Assembly: GCF_004331075.1 (NCBI RefSeq)
Contig: NZ_SJNX01000004.1
Span: 62,001 to 126,000, forward strand
Direction of reading: 5' to 3'
DNA: 64,000 nt
From: Acinetobacter brisouioides
Lineage (GTDB): Bacteria; Pseudomonadota; Gammaproteobacteria; Pseudomonadales; Moraxellaceae
Below, piece after piece: positions 1-10,548 of the stretch. The position numbers were made by a program, and so were the translations under genes. Position 1 is the stretch's first letter. Each line of letters starts with the position of its first letter. The notes under the pieces were generated by a model. It had not been told where the DNA came from and did no database searches. It worked only from the letters and a program-made list of their open reading frames with translations.

Positions 1-24
1 CTACCTCAAGTAGCCTTTTTTTAT
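1..24 (+). terminator. Partial rho-independent terminator at window edge
   Basis: CTAC and GTAG arms around a CTCAA loop are followed by a run of seven T. The stem probably continues to the left of the window, so this is likely the terminator of a plus-strand gene that ends before the window. Confidence 0.45.
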
Positions 25-83
25 AGATTACAAAAACATAAAGAATGGTTAAAATAACGCTATTCAATTTAAGTTGTATCACC

Positions 84-1118
84 ATGCCCATGGATGCCAT
101 TCAGCAAATCCTGCATATTCAGCGTAAGAAAAATCAGCAAGTCATGCGCAATGTGGCGCGCCTGTGGGATATTGGACAGAAAGCTCAAACGCCTGATGAA
201 CTGCTGGATGCGTTACATCCTTGGGGTGAAGACCGCGATTTACGCTTTTATAATGTATTGCCCATGTTTTTGGTGATTGCCAGTGTTCTGGTGCTGTTTT
301 TTGGCGGTTTACTACATCATTATTTTCCATTTTTCTTTAGTTTGCTGATCAGTGCGGCGTTGGGTTTTTGGGCATACCTGATTCATGAAAGCCAAGACCC
401 GATTAATGAAGTCATTCAGTATTTGCGAGAGCGTATGCTCAGCCTACGTTACGATTTACACTTTCATCAATTGCCTGACAACTTTACTAACCCGAGCAGA
501 ACCTTTTCAGTAATGTCAGTAATGTCGCAGCTCAAAGCACTATTTCCAATGTTTTCCAAAGGTACAGAAGTCAATCGACTGGATTACTTTGCATCAACTA
601 CATGGCTGCATGACGGACAACGCTATCCTGTGATTATTTTTCAATATGATTATGTGATTGAGGTTGCAACCACCACCCAGCGCGGCGAGCGTAATGTGAT
701 TCGAAAAATCAACAAACGGCAATGGGGTGCGTTTATCTTTGATGCACCTGTACTGGGGTTAGCGATTAGCAATAAGGGCAATGATTTTTTCCCGCCTTAT
801 ATCCAAGAATGGGAAACCAGTGATATTCAGACCAACCGAAAACTGGATATTTATGGCTGCGATGCACATGAGACTGCCAAACATATCACTCCGAGTTTCA
901 CATTAAAACTGTATGATTTTTTTGAAAAATTTACAGGTGATTTACTGTTTCACCCACGTGAAAGTATTGTATGTTATTTAGGGGAACAGGACTTATTTCG
1001 ACTACAAAGCAAACAGATCGAGATTCAAGATATTTCTCACTTACGCGGGCATCTAAGAACGCTGGGCATGCTGGAATACGATTTGTTCAAAGAGCATATG
1101 CTCAAACTATTATCATAA
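84..1118 (+). CDS. DUF3137 family membrane protein
   Basis: Function unknown. The N-terminal third holds two hydrophobic segments close together (around MFLVIASVLVLFF and FFFSLLISAALGF), which suggests an inner-membrane hairpin with a large soluble C-terminal part. I recognise the soluble part as DUF3137-like, a family often found beside LemA proteins, and a LemA-like gene follows after 19 bases. The start is uncertain: the frame is open from ATG 45, but I prefer MPMDAIQQ at 84 because residues before it look unlike a conserved N terminus. Neither start has a convincing Shine-Dalgarno. The pair probably forms one transcription unit. Confidence 0.7.
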   Translation: MPMDAIQQILHIQRKKNQQVMRNVARLWDIGQKAQTPDELLDALHPWGEDRDLRFYNVLPMFLVIASVLVLFFGGLLHHYFPFFFSLLISAALGFWAYLIHESQDPINEVIQYLRERMLSLRYDLHFHQLPDNFTNPSRTFSVMSVMSQLKALFPMFSKGTEVNRLDYFASTTWLHDGQRYPVIIFQYDYVIEVATTTQRGERNVIRKINKRQWGAFIFDAPVLGLAISNKGNDFFPPYIQEWETSDIQTNRKLDIYGCDAHETAKHITPSFTLKLYDFFEKFTGDLLFHPRESIVCYLGEQDLFRLQSKQIEIQDISHLRGHLRTLGMLEYDLFKEHMLKLLS

Positions 1119-1137
1119 TTTTTATAGGATTTTATTC

Positions 1138-1707
1138 ATGTTTGGCTTTATTGTCTTTTTCGGTTTTTTTATTCTGCTGATCGTTTGGGGCATCATGATC
1201 CGCAATAATATTGTGCGTTATCTGAATGCAACGCAACGTTCATGGGCAGAAGTGGCGAACTTTGAGCTACAGAAAGTCAAAACACTGGATCATCTTGAAC
1301 AAACCCTGACTCAATATACTCATTTTGAAAAAAGTACGCTGGAAAAAGTGACTGAACTACGCCAACAGATCATGAATTTGAATCTGCATCATACTGACAC
1401 CTCACATTTACAGCATATTGAACAACTCAACCAAGAATTGATCCGCAATCTAAATCTTGTGGTTGAAAACTATCCTGAACTCAAAGCCGACCAGCTATAC
1501 AGTCAAATGATGCAGGAAATTCACGAACAAAATGAAAATATCAGTGCGGCAATTAGTATTTTTAACCGCAATGTGGAAGCCTTCAACAACCAGATTGAAG
1601 TCTTCCCGAATAATATGATTAACACGATAACGTTGTCGAAAAAACCAATTCGCCCGTTTCGTGATCCAATTATGAATCAGTCGTATAGCTACCGCCCCAA
1701 CTTTTAA
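1138..1707 (+). CDS. LemA family protein
   Basis: A 189-residue protein with one N-terminal membrane segment (MFGFIVFFGFFILLIVWGI), followed by a long helical region rich in Asn, Gln and Glu, as in LemA proteins (N-terminus anchored, coiled four-helix body). The sequence NATQRSWAEV resembles the NAVQRRWADL-type stretch of the family. The biochemical role of LemA proteins is not established. An AGGA ribosome site lies about nine bases before ATG 1138. It sits 19 bases downstream of the DUF3137 gene, so the two are probably co-transcribed and may work as a membrane complex. Confidence 0.75.
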   Translation: MFGFIVFFGFFILLIVWGIMIRNNIVRYLNATQRSWAEVANFELQKVKTLDHLEQTLTQYTHFEKSTLEKVTELRQQIMNLNLHHTDTSHLQHIEQLNQELIRNLNLVVENYPELKADQLYSQMMQEIHEQNENISAAISIFNRNVEAFNNQIEVFPNNMINTITLSKKPIRPFRDPIMNQSYSYRPNF

Positions 1708-1736
1708 CATCAGCACAATGATGAGCTGTCTGGTAA

Positions 1737-2666
1737 TCAGAGCGAATAATATCGAACTTGATTTCGACCTTGATCTTTGGCCAGATACAATAGTTCATCG
1801 GCTGAACGGATAAAGCTTTCGACTGTTAAATATTGCTGAGTTTGTCCATGGGTATTCACCCCGATACTGACCGTAATTTTAGGGGTTTTGGGCGCACTCA
1901 TCAGCGGAATTTCAATCTGATTGACAGCTTTTCTAAAATGCTCAGCCAACTGAATTGCTTCTTCCTGTGAGGTTTCTGGCAAAAGTACCACAAACTCCTC
2001 ACCACCAAAGCGTGCCACAAAATCATAGGCTCGGTTAAACATTTGTTTTAATAACTGTGCCACTGCAATCAGGCAATGATCGCCTTGCAAGTGACCATGT
2101 TCATCGTTGTATTTTTTAAAATGATCAATATCAATAAACAGAATCGAAAGTGGTCTCTGGTTGCACTGTGCTCGTTTAAATTCTTGGTGCAAACGTTCTT
2201 TTAAGGCTTGTCGATTAGAAACTTGCGTTAAAGGGTCTTGTAATAAAAGCTCCTGATTGCGCTTATTGAGTTGTTCGAGCTCTAGTTCAAGTCGTTTACG
2301 TTCCGAAATATCAAACATAAACCCGATCAGTGCCATGGTTTTGTTATTTTCACGAAGCACATGCACGACATCACGAATCCAGACATAATCACCCTTTTGA
2401 TTGAGCGCCCGATAATCAGCTTCATAATCTGTTCCTTTATTAGATAAGGCGATACACATATTGATTGTAGGCTCCCGATCATCAGGATGCATGCGATCAA
2501 TCCAGTCCTGGGCTGTTTTACAGCTATCTGGCGACCAGCCTAAAATGTCTTCAATTTGTGGGCCAATATAGCTAAACTCCTTGGTGTTCCAATCCATTTT
2601 CCAGGGAATCGCTTTGGTTGTCTCAACCAGTGCTTTATAAAATTGCCATTCTTTTTGTTCATTCAT
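1737..2666 (-). CDS. PAS-GGDEF diguanylate cyclase with product-inhibition site
   Basis: Predicted to make cyclic di-GMP from two GTP. A PAS domain with its PAC tail (about residues 25-125, ending in DISERKRLELEL) is followed by a GGDEF domain (about 140-305). The active site is GGEEF at residues 221-225, which is compatible with catalysis. The motif RAYD at 212-215 stands exactly five residues before GGEEF, the position of the RxxD inhibitory I-site, so feedback inhibition is expected. There is no transmembrane segment, so the enzyme should be cytosolic and respond to a soluble signal through PAS. It is convergent with the LemA gene and has no obvious operon partner. Confidence 0.88.
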   Translation of the reverse strand: MNEQKEWQFYKALVETTKAIPWKMDWNTKEFSYIGPQIEDILGWSPDSCKTAQDWIDRMHPDDREPTINMCIALSNKGTDYEADYRALNQKGDYVWIRDVVHVLRENNKTMALIGFMFDISERKRLELELEQLNKRNQELLLQDPLTQVSNRQALKERLHQEFKRAQCNQRPLSILFIDIDHFKKYNDEHGHLQGDHCLIAVAQLLKQMFNRAYDFVARFGGEEFVVLLPETSQEEAIQLAEHFRKAVNQIEIPLMSAPKTPKITVSIGVNTHGQTQQYLTVESFIRSADELLYLAKDQGRNQVRYYSL

Positions 2667-4098
<1,432 letters not shown>

Positions 4099-4180
4099 TT
4101 CGCAATATTTGCGCTAGAGAGCAAGACAAGGTAAATTGCTCAAATAAGTCAGTAAATTTTATTTTTATTAGGAAACACAA

Positions 4181-4510
4181 ATGAGTCTGTTTATTTCTAC
4201 AGCGTATGCCGCAGACGGCGCCGCACAACAACCTAGCATGATTGCCAATGTGGGTATGATCATCGTATTTGTTGCGATTTTCTATTTCTTGATCTGGCGT
4301 CCACAATCTAAACGTGCCAAAGAACACCGCACTCTGGTTGAAAGTCTAGGTGTAGGTAGCGAAGTGGTTTTTGCGGGTGGTTTGATGGGACGCATCCTCA
4401 AACTCGAAGGTGATTATGCTGTTGTTGAGCTTAGCCGTGGCAATGAAATCAAGATTCAACGTGCAAGTGTCGTTTCAGTATTACCAGAAGGCACTCTAAA
4501 TAGTCTTTAA
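4181..4510 (+). CDS. yajC: Sec translocon accessory protein YajC
   Basis: A small inner-membrane protein (109 residues) that associates with SecDF. One membrane helix (MIIVFVAIFYFLIWRPQ) is followed by the family signature RPQSKRAKEH and a cytosolic domain with GSEVVFAGGLMGRI. An N-terminal AYAADGAAQQ stretch precedes the helix. The ribosome site AGGAAA lies before ATG 4181. It sits 82 bases after tgt and 54 before secD, as in the conserved yajC-secD-secF unit. Confidence 0.95.
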   Translation: MSLFISTAYAADGAAQQPSMIANVGMIIVFVAIFYFLIWRPQSKRAKEHRTLVESLGVGSEVVFAGGLMGRILKLEGDYAVVELSRGNEIKIQRASVVSVLPEGTLNSL

Positions 4511-4524
4511 TTTCCTCCTTAAGT

Positions 4525-4538
4525 CGTGCAATCGCACG
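4525..4538 (+). other. Small hairpin between yajC and secD
   Basis: CGTGC and GCACG arms with an AATC loop, followed by a pyrimidine-rich stretch without a long U run. It could attenuate or process the yajC-secD transcript, but it is too weak to call a terminator. Confidence 0.35.
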
Positions 4539-4564
4539 GCTTTCTCATTTTAAGAAGATAGCAA

Positions 4565-6466
4565 ATGCGTTACCCTGCATGGAAATATTTGCTGATTATC
4601 GTGGTTTTGATTATCAGTACATTATACGCACTGCCAAGCTTATACCCAGATGAACCAGCGGTTCAGATTTCAGGGGCGAAGGCTGGTACCAACATTGACC
4701 AGTCGGTCTTGCAAAAAGCAGAGCAAATTTTAAAAAGCCAAAATATTGCCAGTCATGACAACAGCTTTACCAACAATGCTGCCTTGCTGCGTGTCTCAAA
4801 CTCAGATGCCCAGTTAAAAGCCAAAGATGTGTTGCGTCAGGCGCTTGGCGACCAATACGTTGTTGCCTTAAACCTTGCACCAACCACACCAGCATGGTTA
4901 CAAAAAATTGGCGCCAAGCCAATGAAACTGGGTCTGGACTTGCGTGGTGGGGTTCACTTCCTGCTTGAAGTGGACATGGACAAAGCGTTATCTCAACGTA
5001 TGGAAACCTCGGCAACTGATTTGCGACGTCAACTTCATGATAACAAACTGAAATTTAATAACCTTGCAATCAATAGCAACGTGATTAGCATTCAGTTTGC
5101 CAACAATGATGACCGCGATGCAGCCACTAGTTTCTTGCGTCGCAATAACACGGACTACACCTTGCAAGCATTGGCAACAGATACAGGTTCAACACTGAAC
5201 TTGACCTATAGCGATGCGAAAAAACAAGAAATCCAGTCTTATGCAATCAACCAGAACTTAACGACGTTACGTAACCGTATTAATGAACTCGGTGTAGCAG
5301 AAGCCGTTGTTCAAAGCCAAGGCAATAACCGTATTGTGGTGGAATTGCCTGGTGTTCAGGATACTGCTGAAGCGAAACGTGTTTTGGGTCGTACTGCTAA
5401 CTTGGAATTCCGTTTGGTCTCAGACCAGAATGATCAATATATTGATCCGTATTTAGGTAAATATAATGGTCAGCCATTACCTCCAGGTACAGAACTGTTT
5501 GCTTACCAGTCTTTAGACAGTGGTCGTCAGTTATTGCTTAACCGTAACCGTATCTTAACTGGTGAGCGAGTTCAAAATGCGACTTCTGGTTTGAGCCAAG
5601 ACACAGGCGGTGCTGAGGTGAACATTACCCTCGACAGTGCAGGTGGTAAACTGATGTCGGATGCAACCCGCAGTGCTGTGGGTAAACGTATGGCAGTATT
5701 GTTTATTGAAAATAAACAAAAAATTGCTTACGTGAAAGATCCGAAAACAGGTGCACAAACCGAAGTTCGTACACCATATACTGAATCTGTAGTGATTAAC
5801 GCAGCAACAGTACAACAAGTTTTGGGTTCACAATTCCGTATTACGGGTTTAAGTTCACCACAGGAAGCTTCTGAGCTTGCCTTGATGCTACGCGCAGGTG
5901 CTCTTGCAGCGCCAATGTACTTTGTTGAAGAGCGTGTGGTGGGCCCAAGCCTTGGTCAAGAAAATATCGACAAAGGGATTCTATCGACTGAAGTCGGTTT
6001 TATTCTGGTTGCGATCTGGATGGTGGTGTTCTTCCGTGTCTTTGGTGTGATTGCCAACTTTGCACTGGTGATTAACATTGCCATGATTCTTACGGTAATG
6101 TCTTGGATTGGCGCATCGCTGTCACTTCCAGGTATTGCCGGGATCATTATTACCATTGGTATGGCGGTGGATGCCAACGTCTTGATCTGTGAGCGGATTC
6201 GAGAAGAAATCAAATGGGGAGCTTCGCCCAAACAAGCCATTGTGGCGGGTTATGAGCGTGCCTATAACACCATTTTCGACTCAAACTTGACCACATTTAT
6301 TGTTGCATTCATTTTGTTTGCCATCGGTTCTGGCCCAATCAAAAGCTTTGCGGTCACGCATATGATCGGTATTGTCTGCTCAATGTTCACGTCGATTACT
6401 GTGACCCGTGCCATTGTGCAGTTAATTTATGGCAAAAGCCGTGACTTGAAAAAGTTGAGCATTTAA
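4565..6466 (+). CDS. secD: Protein translocase subunit SecD
   Basis: Uses the proton gradient to help the Sec translocon finish export on the periplasmic side. The 633 residues hold an N-terminal helix (YLLIIVVLIISTLYALPSLY), a large periplasmic part with the D1 signature LGLDLRGGVHFLLEVDMD, and a C-terminal block of five helices with GMAVDANVLICERIREE. The first 100 residues include the head region typical of SecD from gammaproteobacteria. It starts at ATG 4565 just after AAGAAGATAG, and ends nine bases before secF, with which it forms a complex. Confidence 0.97.
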   Translation: MRYPAWKYLLIIVVLIISTLYALPSLYPDEPAVQISGAKAGTNIDQSVLQKAEQILKSQNIASHDNSFTNNAALLRVSNSDAQLKAKDVLRQALGDQYVVALNLAPTTPAWLQKIGAKPMKLGLDLRGGVHFLLEVDMDKALSQRMETSATDLRRQLHDNKLKFNNLAINSNVISIQFANNDDRDAATSFLRRNNTDYTLQALATDTGSTLNLTYSDAKKQEIQSYAINQNLTTLRNRINELGVAEAVVQSQGNNRIVVELPGVQDTAEAKRVLGRTANLEFRLVSDQNDQYIDPYLGKYNGQPLPPGTELFAYQSLDSGRQLLLNRNRILTGERVQNATSGLSQDTGGAEVNITLDSAGGKLMSDATRSAVGKRMAVLFIENKQKIAYVKDPKTGAQTEVRTPYTESVVINAATVQQVLGSQFRITGLSSPQEASELALMLRAGALAAPMYFVEERVVGPSLGQENIDKGILSTEVGFILVAIWMVVFFRVFGVIANFALVINIAMILTVMSWIGASLSLPGIAGIIITIGMAVDANVLICERIREEIKWGASPKQAIVAGYERAYNTIFDSNLTTFIVAFILFAIGSGPIKSFAVTHMIGIVCSMFTSITVTRAIVQLIYGKSRDLKKLSI

Positions 6467-6474
6467 GGAGATCG

Positions 6475-7440
6475 ATGATGACCAATGTGACTCAACCTAA
6501 ATCAAAACAATACGGTCGCCCTGACAATGAACGCATTATTGGCTTTATGAAGATCAGCAAACCTGCTGCCTTCGCGTCAATTTTAATTACCATTGCCAGT
6601 ATCTTCTTTATTGCCTTTCGTGGTCTAAACTTAGGTTTAGACTTTACAGGCGGTATTGCTGCGGAAGTAACCTATCAGAAAGCCGTTGACCAAGATCAGG
6701 TGGTGAAATCACTTGAATCGGCAGGTTTTGAACATGCCGTGGTACAAACCCTCGGCAGTAATACGGATTTGTTGATTCGTATGCCTGTGCAAAAAGTCAA
6801 AGTAGATGACCTGAGCAATACTTTGGCAAAAGCCGTACAAGTGCCAAATAACACAGCAACCCTGCACAAAGTCGACTCTGTCGGTGGTCAAGTAGGGAAT
6901 GAGCTGTATGTACGCTCTGCGGGTGCGGTCGCACTTGCACTGGTACTGATGCTGATTTATGTGACCATTCGCTTTGAGTTCAAACTGGCAGTCGGTGCGA
7001 TTCTGTCTCTATTTCACGATATCTTGGTGATTTTAGGGGTGTTTGCACTGATGCAATGGCCGTTCGACCTGACCACTTTGGCGGCGGTACTGGCGGTAAT
7101 TGGCTTCTCACTCAACGATAACATTGTGGTGTCTGACCGTATCCGTGAGAACTTCCGTAAGATTCGTGGTGCATCGCCACGCGAAGTGGTGGATATTGCA
7201 CTGACAGAAACTTTGCGCCGTACTGTACATACCTCGGTAACCTTGTTACTGGTTGTCGTTGCCATGCTGGTTATGGGCGGTGAAGGTTTACGTTGGTTCT
7301 CTGTAGCCATGTTTATTGGGGTATTTGCAGGGACATATTCTTCGATTTATATCGCAACTGCCTATGCTTTGTGGCGTGGTTTGAACCGTCAGGACTTCAT
7401 TGTTCAAGTGAAACCTGAATTTGAAGATGAACACAAATAA
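6475..7440 (+). CDS. secF: Protein translocase subunit SecF
   Basis: Partner of SecD in the SecDF-YajC complex. The 321 residues carry the periplasmic signature LGLDFTGGIAAEV after the first helix and the conserved membrane stretch GFSLNDNIVVSDRIRENF. Length and topology (six helices) fit the family. GGAG lies shortly before ATG 6475. The gene is last in the tgt-yajC-secD-secF block and shares a terminator with the convergent aryl polyene operon. Confidence 0.97.
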   Translation: MMTNVTQPKSKQYGRPDNERIIGFMKISKPAAFASILITIASIFFIAFRGLNLGLDFTGGIAAEVTYQKAVDQDQVVKSLESAGFEHAVVQTLGSNTDLLIRMPVQKVKVDDLSNTLAKAVQVPNNTATLHKVDSVGGQVGNELYVRSAGAVALALVLMLIYVTIRFEFKLAVGAILSLFHDILVILGVFALMQWPFDLTTLAAVLAVIGFSLNDNIVVSDRIRENFRKIRGASPREVVDIALTETLRRTVHTSVTLLLVVVAMLVMGGEGLRWFSVAMFIGVFAGTYSSIYIATAYALWRGLNRQDFIVQVKPEFEDEHK

Positions 7441-7470
7441 TTTAGTGTTTTAGATTTACGCTTCAAAGAA

Positions 7471-7498
7471 AAAACAGCATCTTCGGATGCTGTTTTTT
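7471..7498. terminator. Bidirectional terminator between secF and the APE operon
   Basis: AAAACAGCATC and GATGCTGTTTT arms close on a TTCG tetraloop, flanked by A and T runs, so it works in both directions. The stop codon of the phosphopantetheinyl transferase (7497-7499) lies inside its T run, so the APE operon ends in the terminator itself. Confidence 0.88.
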
Positions 7499-8129
7499 AT
7501 GGCTGAATATAGCAAATATCAGGGACTATGCCTTCCCGATCTCGCCATGCGACGGTACACAGTGCATCATTCCAAATCATATGCCGATAGGCAAATTGCC
7601 CCAATTCAGAGTGCTGACAGTTACCCTGTTGCTGCCCTGCCACTGCTTGGGTATTTAAGGTATTTAAACTCAAACGGATACCCAGACCACAGGCTTTTAA
7701 AATCGCTTCCTTGGCTGTCCAGACCTGAAACCAGTATTCAGGGCTTTGTCCTGTGACTTGCCAGTACTGATATTCCTCAGGATGAAAGGCATGTTCTGCC
7801 AACGCCTGAAAACGCACCTTGCGCTGTAACGACTCAATATCCACACCGACATCTTGCACATGCCGACTCAGTGCCAAAGCATAATGCTCACGGCCATGAC
7901 TATGATTAAATGCCAGTTCAGGATAATTACTTAGAAATGGTTTGCCATGCTCAGTTCTGTCAAACTGCAAATCCTGTTCAGCAAGAGTAAGCTGCCTTGC
8001 CAAAATCTGCGCACGATAGGCATAAATCAATTGTTGCTGATACTGCTTAAATGCAGCCCGACTCACAAAAGTATCGGACGGTTCTGGGGCAAGTTGGGAC
8101 AGCAATTGCAAATAAATTTCAATTTTCAT
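7497..8129 (-). CDS. 4'-phosphopantetheinyl transferase of the APE cluster
   Basis: Transfers phosphopantetheine from CoA to the serine of carrier proteins, so it should activate ApeE and ApeF. The 210 residues show the Sfp-type signatures: NHSHG at 75-79, VGVDIE with the metal ligands Asp97 and Glu99, and WTAKEA with Lys140 and Glu141. The length fits the two-domain Sfp/AcpT class rather than the short AcpS class. It is the last gene of the aryl polyene operon, 21 bases after the gene for a small exported protein, and the only candidate activator for the two clustered carrier proteins. Confidence 0.9.
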   Translation of the reverse strand: MKIEIYLQLLSQLAPEPSDTFVSRAAFKQYQQQLIYAYRAQILARQLTLAEQDLQFDRTEHGKPFLSNYPELAFNHSHGREHYALALSRHVQDVGVDIESLQRKVRFQALAEHAFHPEEYQYWQVTGQSPEYWFQVWTAKEAILKACGLGIRLSLNTLNTQAVAGQQQGNCQHSELGQFAYRHMIWNDALCTVAWRDREGIVPDICYIQP

Positions 8130-8150
8130 GTCACTGCCCCTTTCAGATTT

Positions 8151-8582
8151 TTAGAATTTAGCAAGATCACCTTTCAGAGCAACCCCTGCCATAGCCGTGC
8201 CTTTATGACATTCATAAGTAGTCGTGCTACGTGTTTGATTAGACTTGTAGTAACTGACAATATTGGTCACGGCATTGGCACCACTTTGTTTTGCGGCGGT
8301 TTGCAGCTGAATTAAAGCTGAACGCAATACCCAGTCACACGATTCCTCTGCCGACTTCATAAAAGCATTGGTCTTTTTGTTCGTCACTACACCTTTTTTC
8401 AGCACCTGACCGCCTGAACGTGTGCCCATCAAGTAGAATTTGACTGAGCCATCAAGTGTGCCATCGGCTATTGCGCTTTGCACTGCCTGATTAAAATTTA
8501 GATTATATACATCATCGGCAGCATGAGCAGACATACCCAACCCCATAAATAGCGCCGTAACGCATGCGATTTTTTTTATCAT
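8151..8582 (-). CDS. Small exported protein of the APE cluster, function unknown
   Basis: A 143-residue protein with a clear signal peptide (MIKKIACVTALFMGLGMSAHA, cleavage after AHA). The mature part has just two cysteines (in ESCDW and YECHK), which could form a disulfide in the periplasm. Homologues beside aryl polyene genes are often named excinuclease ATPase subunit; nothing here supports that name, as there is no Walker motif and the protein is exported. It sits between apeR (12 bases) and the PPTase gene (21 bases), so a role in pigment placement or assembly at the cell envelope is plausible but unproven. Confidence 0.75.
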   Translation of the reverse strand: MIKKIACVTALFMGLGMSAHAADDVYNLNFNQAVQSAIADGTLDGSVKFYLMGTRSGGQVLKKGVVTNKKTNAFMKSAEESCDWVLRSALIQLQTAAKQSGANAVTNIVSYYKSNQTRSTTTYECHKGTAMAGVALKGDLAKF

Positions 8583-8594
8583 AGCGAGTTACCC

Positions 8595-9818
8595 TTATGA
8601 ATAACGTTGAAAAATCAGTGAGGTATTAATCCCACCAAAAGCAAAATTATTGGTCATGATGGTCTGTGCCATCATTTGTTTTGGCTGCTGTCGAATATAA
8701 TCTAATTCACCACAGAGTGGGTCAAGCTGATCAAGGTTTAAAGTCGGAATAAATTGCTGACGCAACAGCATTTCAATACTCAACCATGCTTCAATCGCGC
8801 CACACGCTCCCAAAGTATGCCCAAAATAGCTTTTTAACGAGCTAATCGGTTTATATCCCAATACCTGTGCCGTGGCTTGAGTTTCTGCCACATCGCCATG
8901 ATCAGTGGCTGTGCCATGTGCATTGACATAATCAATCTGTTCAGGGCTTACCTTCGCATCTTTGAGTGCCATTTGTATACAACGCGCCATGCTTGCCTGA
9001 TCGGGACGGGTCACATGCGTGCCATCGGTGTTGCTGGCATAGCCAATCATTTCGGCATAAATCTGCGCGCCACGTGCCTGAGCATGTTCTAATTCTTCCA
9101 AAATCAGACAACCTGCACCTTCACCAATCACCAGACCATCACGCTGAGCATCAAAAGGACGTGGTGCCTGTTCAGGATGTTCATTCATGCCACTGGTGGC
9201 GAGCAGCACATCAAATACGCCTGCACCTGGTGCGCTGAGTTCTTCTGCACCACCTGCCAGCATCACAGTTTGCTTGCCATATTTAATCGCTTCATACGCC
9301 TGACCAATCGACATAGAGCCTGAAGTACAGGCGCTTGAAGTTGGTAGAGATAAACCCTTAATGCCAAAATGTACGGTCATGTTGACCAGACTGGTGTGCG
9401 CCATCATGCGGATATAAGTAGTAGCATTCATCTGGCTCATATCATTGTCCAGAATCATTTTACCCATTTCGCAGACCGCATCGACACTGCCTGCCGATGA
9501 ACCATAGGCAACCCCTGTGTCACCACTGCTTAAAATTGGATGATTCAGCAAGCCTGCATCTTCCAGTGCACGCTCGGCGCTAATCACCGACATCAGTGCC
9601 ACACGCCCCATGCCACGCATCACTTTACGGTTAAAATGCTTAGGAATATCAAAATGATCGACTGGTGCACCCAAACGAGTACGTAAATCGGCATATTGAT
9701 CCCATTCCTGCATATAGCGCACACCACTTTGACCTTGAGCAAATTTGGCAAAAATCTCATCGGCTGTTTGCCCCAGTGAGGTAATGCCTGACATGCCTGT
9801 GACCACAACCCGTTTCAT
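8595..9818 (-). CDS. apeR: Beta-ketoacyl-ACP synthase ApeR
   Basis: A 407-residue FabF-type condensing enzyme. The catalytic triad is complete: Cys164 (SSACTSG), His301 (NAHGTATDHGD) and His334 (YFGHTLGACG). In reported aryl polyene systems ApeR is a homodimeric ketosynthase that works beside the ApeO/ApeC pair. Here it lies in the order apeO-apeP-apeQ-apeR, and its start overlaps the apeQ stop (TGATG), which implies translational coupling. It is not the housekeeping fabF, because its neighbours are dedicated APE enzymes and no fabD or acpP is nearby. Confidence 0.92.
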   Translation of the reverse strand: MKRVVVTGMSGITSLGQTADEIFAKFAQGQSGVRYMQEWDQYADLRTRLGAPVDHFDIPKHFNRKVMRGMGRVALMSVISAERALEDAGLLNHPILSSGDTGVAYGSSAGSVDAVCEMGKMILDNDMSQMNATTYIRMMAHTSLVNMTVHFGIKGLSLPTSSACTSGSMSIGQAYEAIKYGKQTVMLAGGAEELSAPGAGVFDVLLATSGMNEHPEQAPRPFDAQRDGLVIGEGAGCLILEELEHAQARGAQIYAEMIGYASNTDGTHVTRPDQASMARCIQMALKDAKVSPEQIDYVNAHGTATDHGDVAETQATAQVLGYKPISSLKSYFGHTLGACGAIEAWLSIEMLLRQQFIPTLNLDQLDPLCGELDYIRQQPKQMMAQTIMTNNFAFGGINTSLIFQRYS

Positions 9819-10543
9819 CAGATCAGACCTCCATTGACCGAGATCACCTGACGGGTGATATACGCGGCATCATCTGAACATAGGAATTTCACCACACTTG
9901 CCACTTCATCGACCTGCCCCATACGCTGCATTGGAATCATTTTTAAGGCATGTTCTTTGACTTCATCCGTGACCATTTCAGTTTCAATCAACCCTGGCGC
10001 AACACAGTTCACTGTGATTTTGCGTTTTGCCAGTTCCATTGCCAGTGCTTTGGTTGCCCCAATCAGCCCTGCTTTTGCCGCACTGTAATTGACCTGTCCA
10101 CGATTGCCCATAATGCCTGATACGGATGACATAGTGACGATACGCCCACCTTTTCTCAGGTGAATCATCGGCATGATCAGTGGTTTGACCACGTTATAAA
10201 AACCGTCCAGTGAGGTTGAAATCACTTCGTCCCAGTCATTGTCGGTTAAGGCTGGAAATGCGCCATCGTGGGTTAGACCTGCATTGAGGATTACCCCATA
10301 AAATGCACCGTGTTGTTCAATGTCCTGTTCCAGACATTGGCGTACCACTTCACGGTCATTTACATCGAACTGTAACGCATGACTGCTCCGTCCTAAAGCC
10401 TGAATCTGACTGACAACCGCTTCGGCATCTTGCATGCGTGAACGGGCATGTACAGTGACATCAAAGCCTGCGGCAGCTAACTGTAGTGCAATGGCACGCC
10501 CAATGCCACGGTTAGAACCCGTGACCAAAATTCGTCTGTTCAT
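9818..10543 (-). CDS. apeQ: 3-ketoacyl-ACP reductase ApeQ
   Basis: A FabG-like short-chain dehydrogenase that reduces the beta-keto group after each extension. The 241 residues show the NADPH-binding GSNRGIG (9-15), NAG (87-89) and the catalytic Ser140, Tyr153 and Lys157 (YSAAK). It lies between apeP (five-base gap) and apeR (one-base overlap). The lack of any enoyl reductase in the operon is what a conjugated polyene product requires. Confidence 0.93.
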   Translation of the reverse strand: MNRRILVTGSNRGIGRAIALQLAAAGFDVTVHARSRMQDAEAVVSQIQALGRSSHALQFDVNDREVVRQCLEQDIEQHGAFYGVILNAGLTHDGAFPALTDNDWDEVISTSLDGFYNVVKPLIMPMIHLRKGGRIVTMSSVSGIMGNRGQVNYSAAKAGLIGATKALAMELAKRKITVNCVAPGLIETEMVTDEVKEHALKMIPMQRMGQVDEVASVVKFLCSDDAAYITRQVISVNGGLI

Positions 10544-10548
10544 GACGC

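Noticed and set aside
8151..8582. Annotation as excinuclease ATPase subunit
   Set aside because: Signal peptide, no Walker or ABC motif, far too short. The name is an error that spreads by homology.
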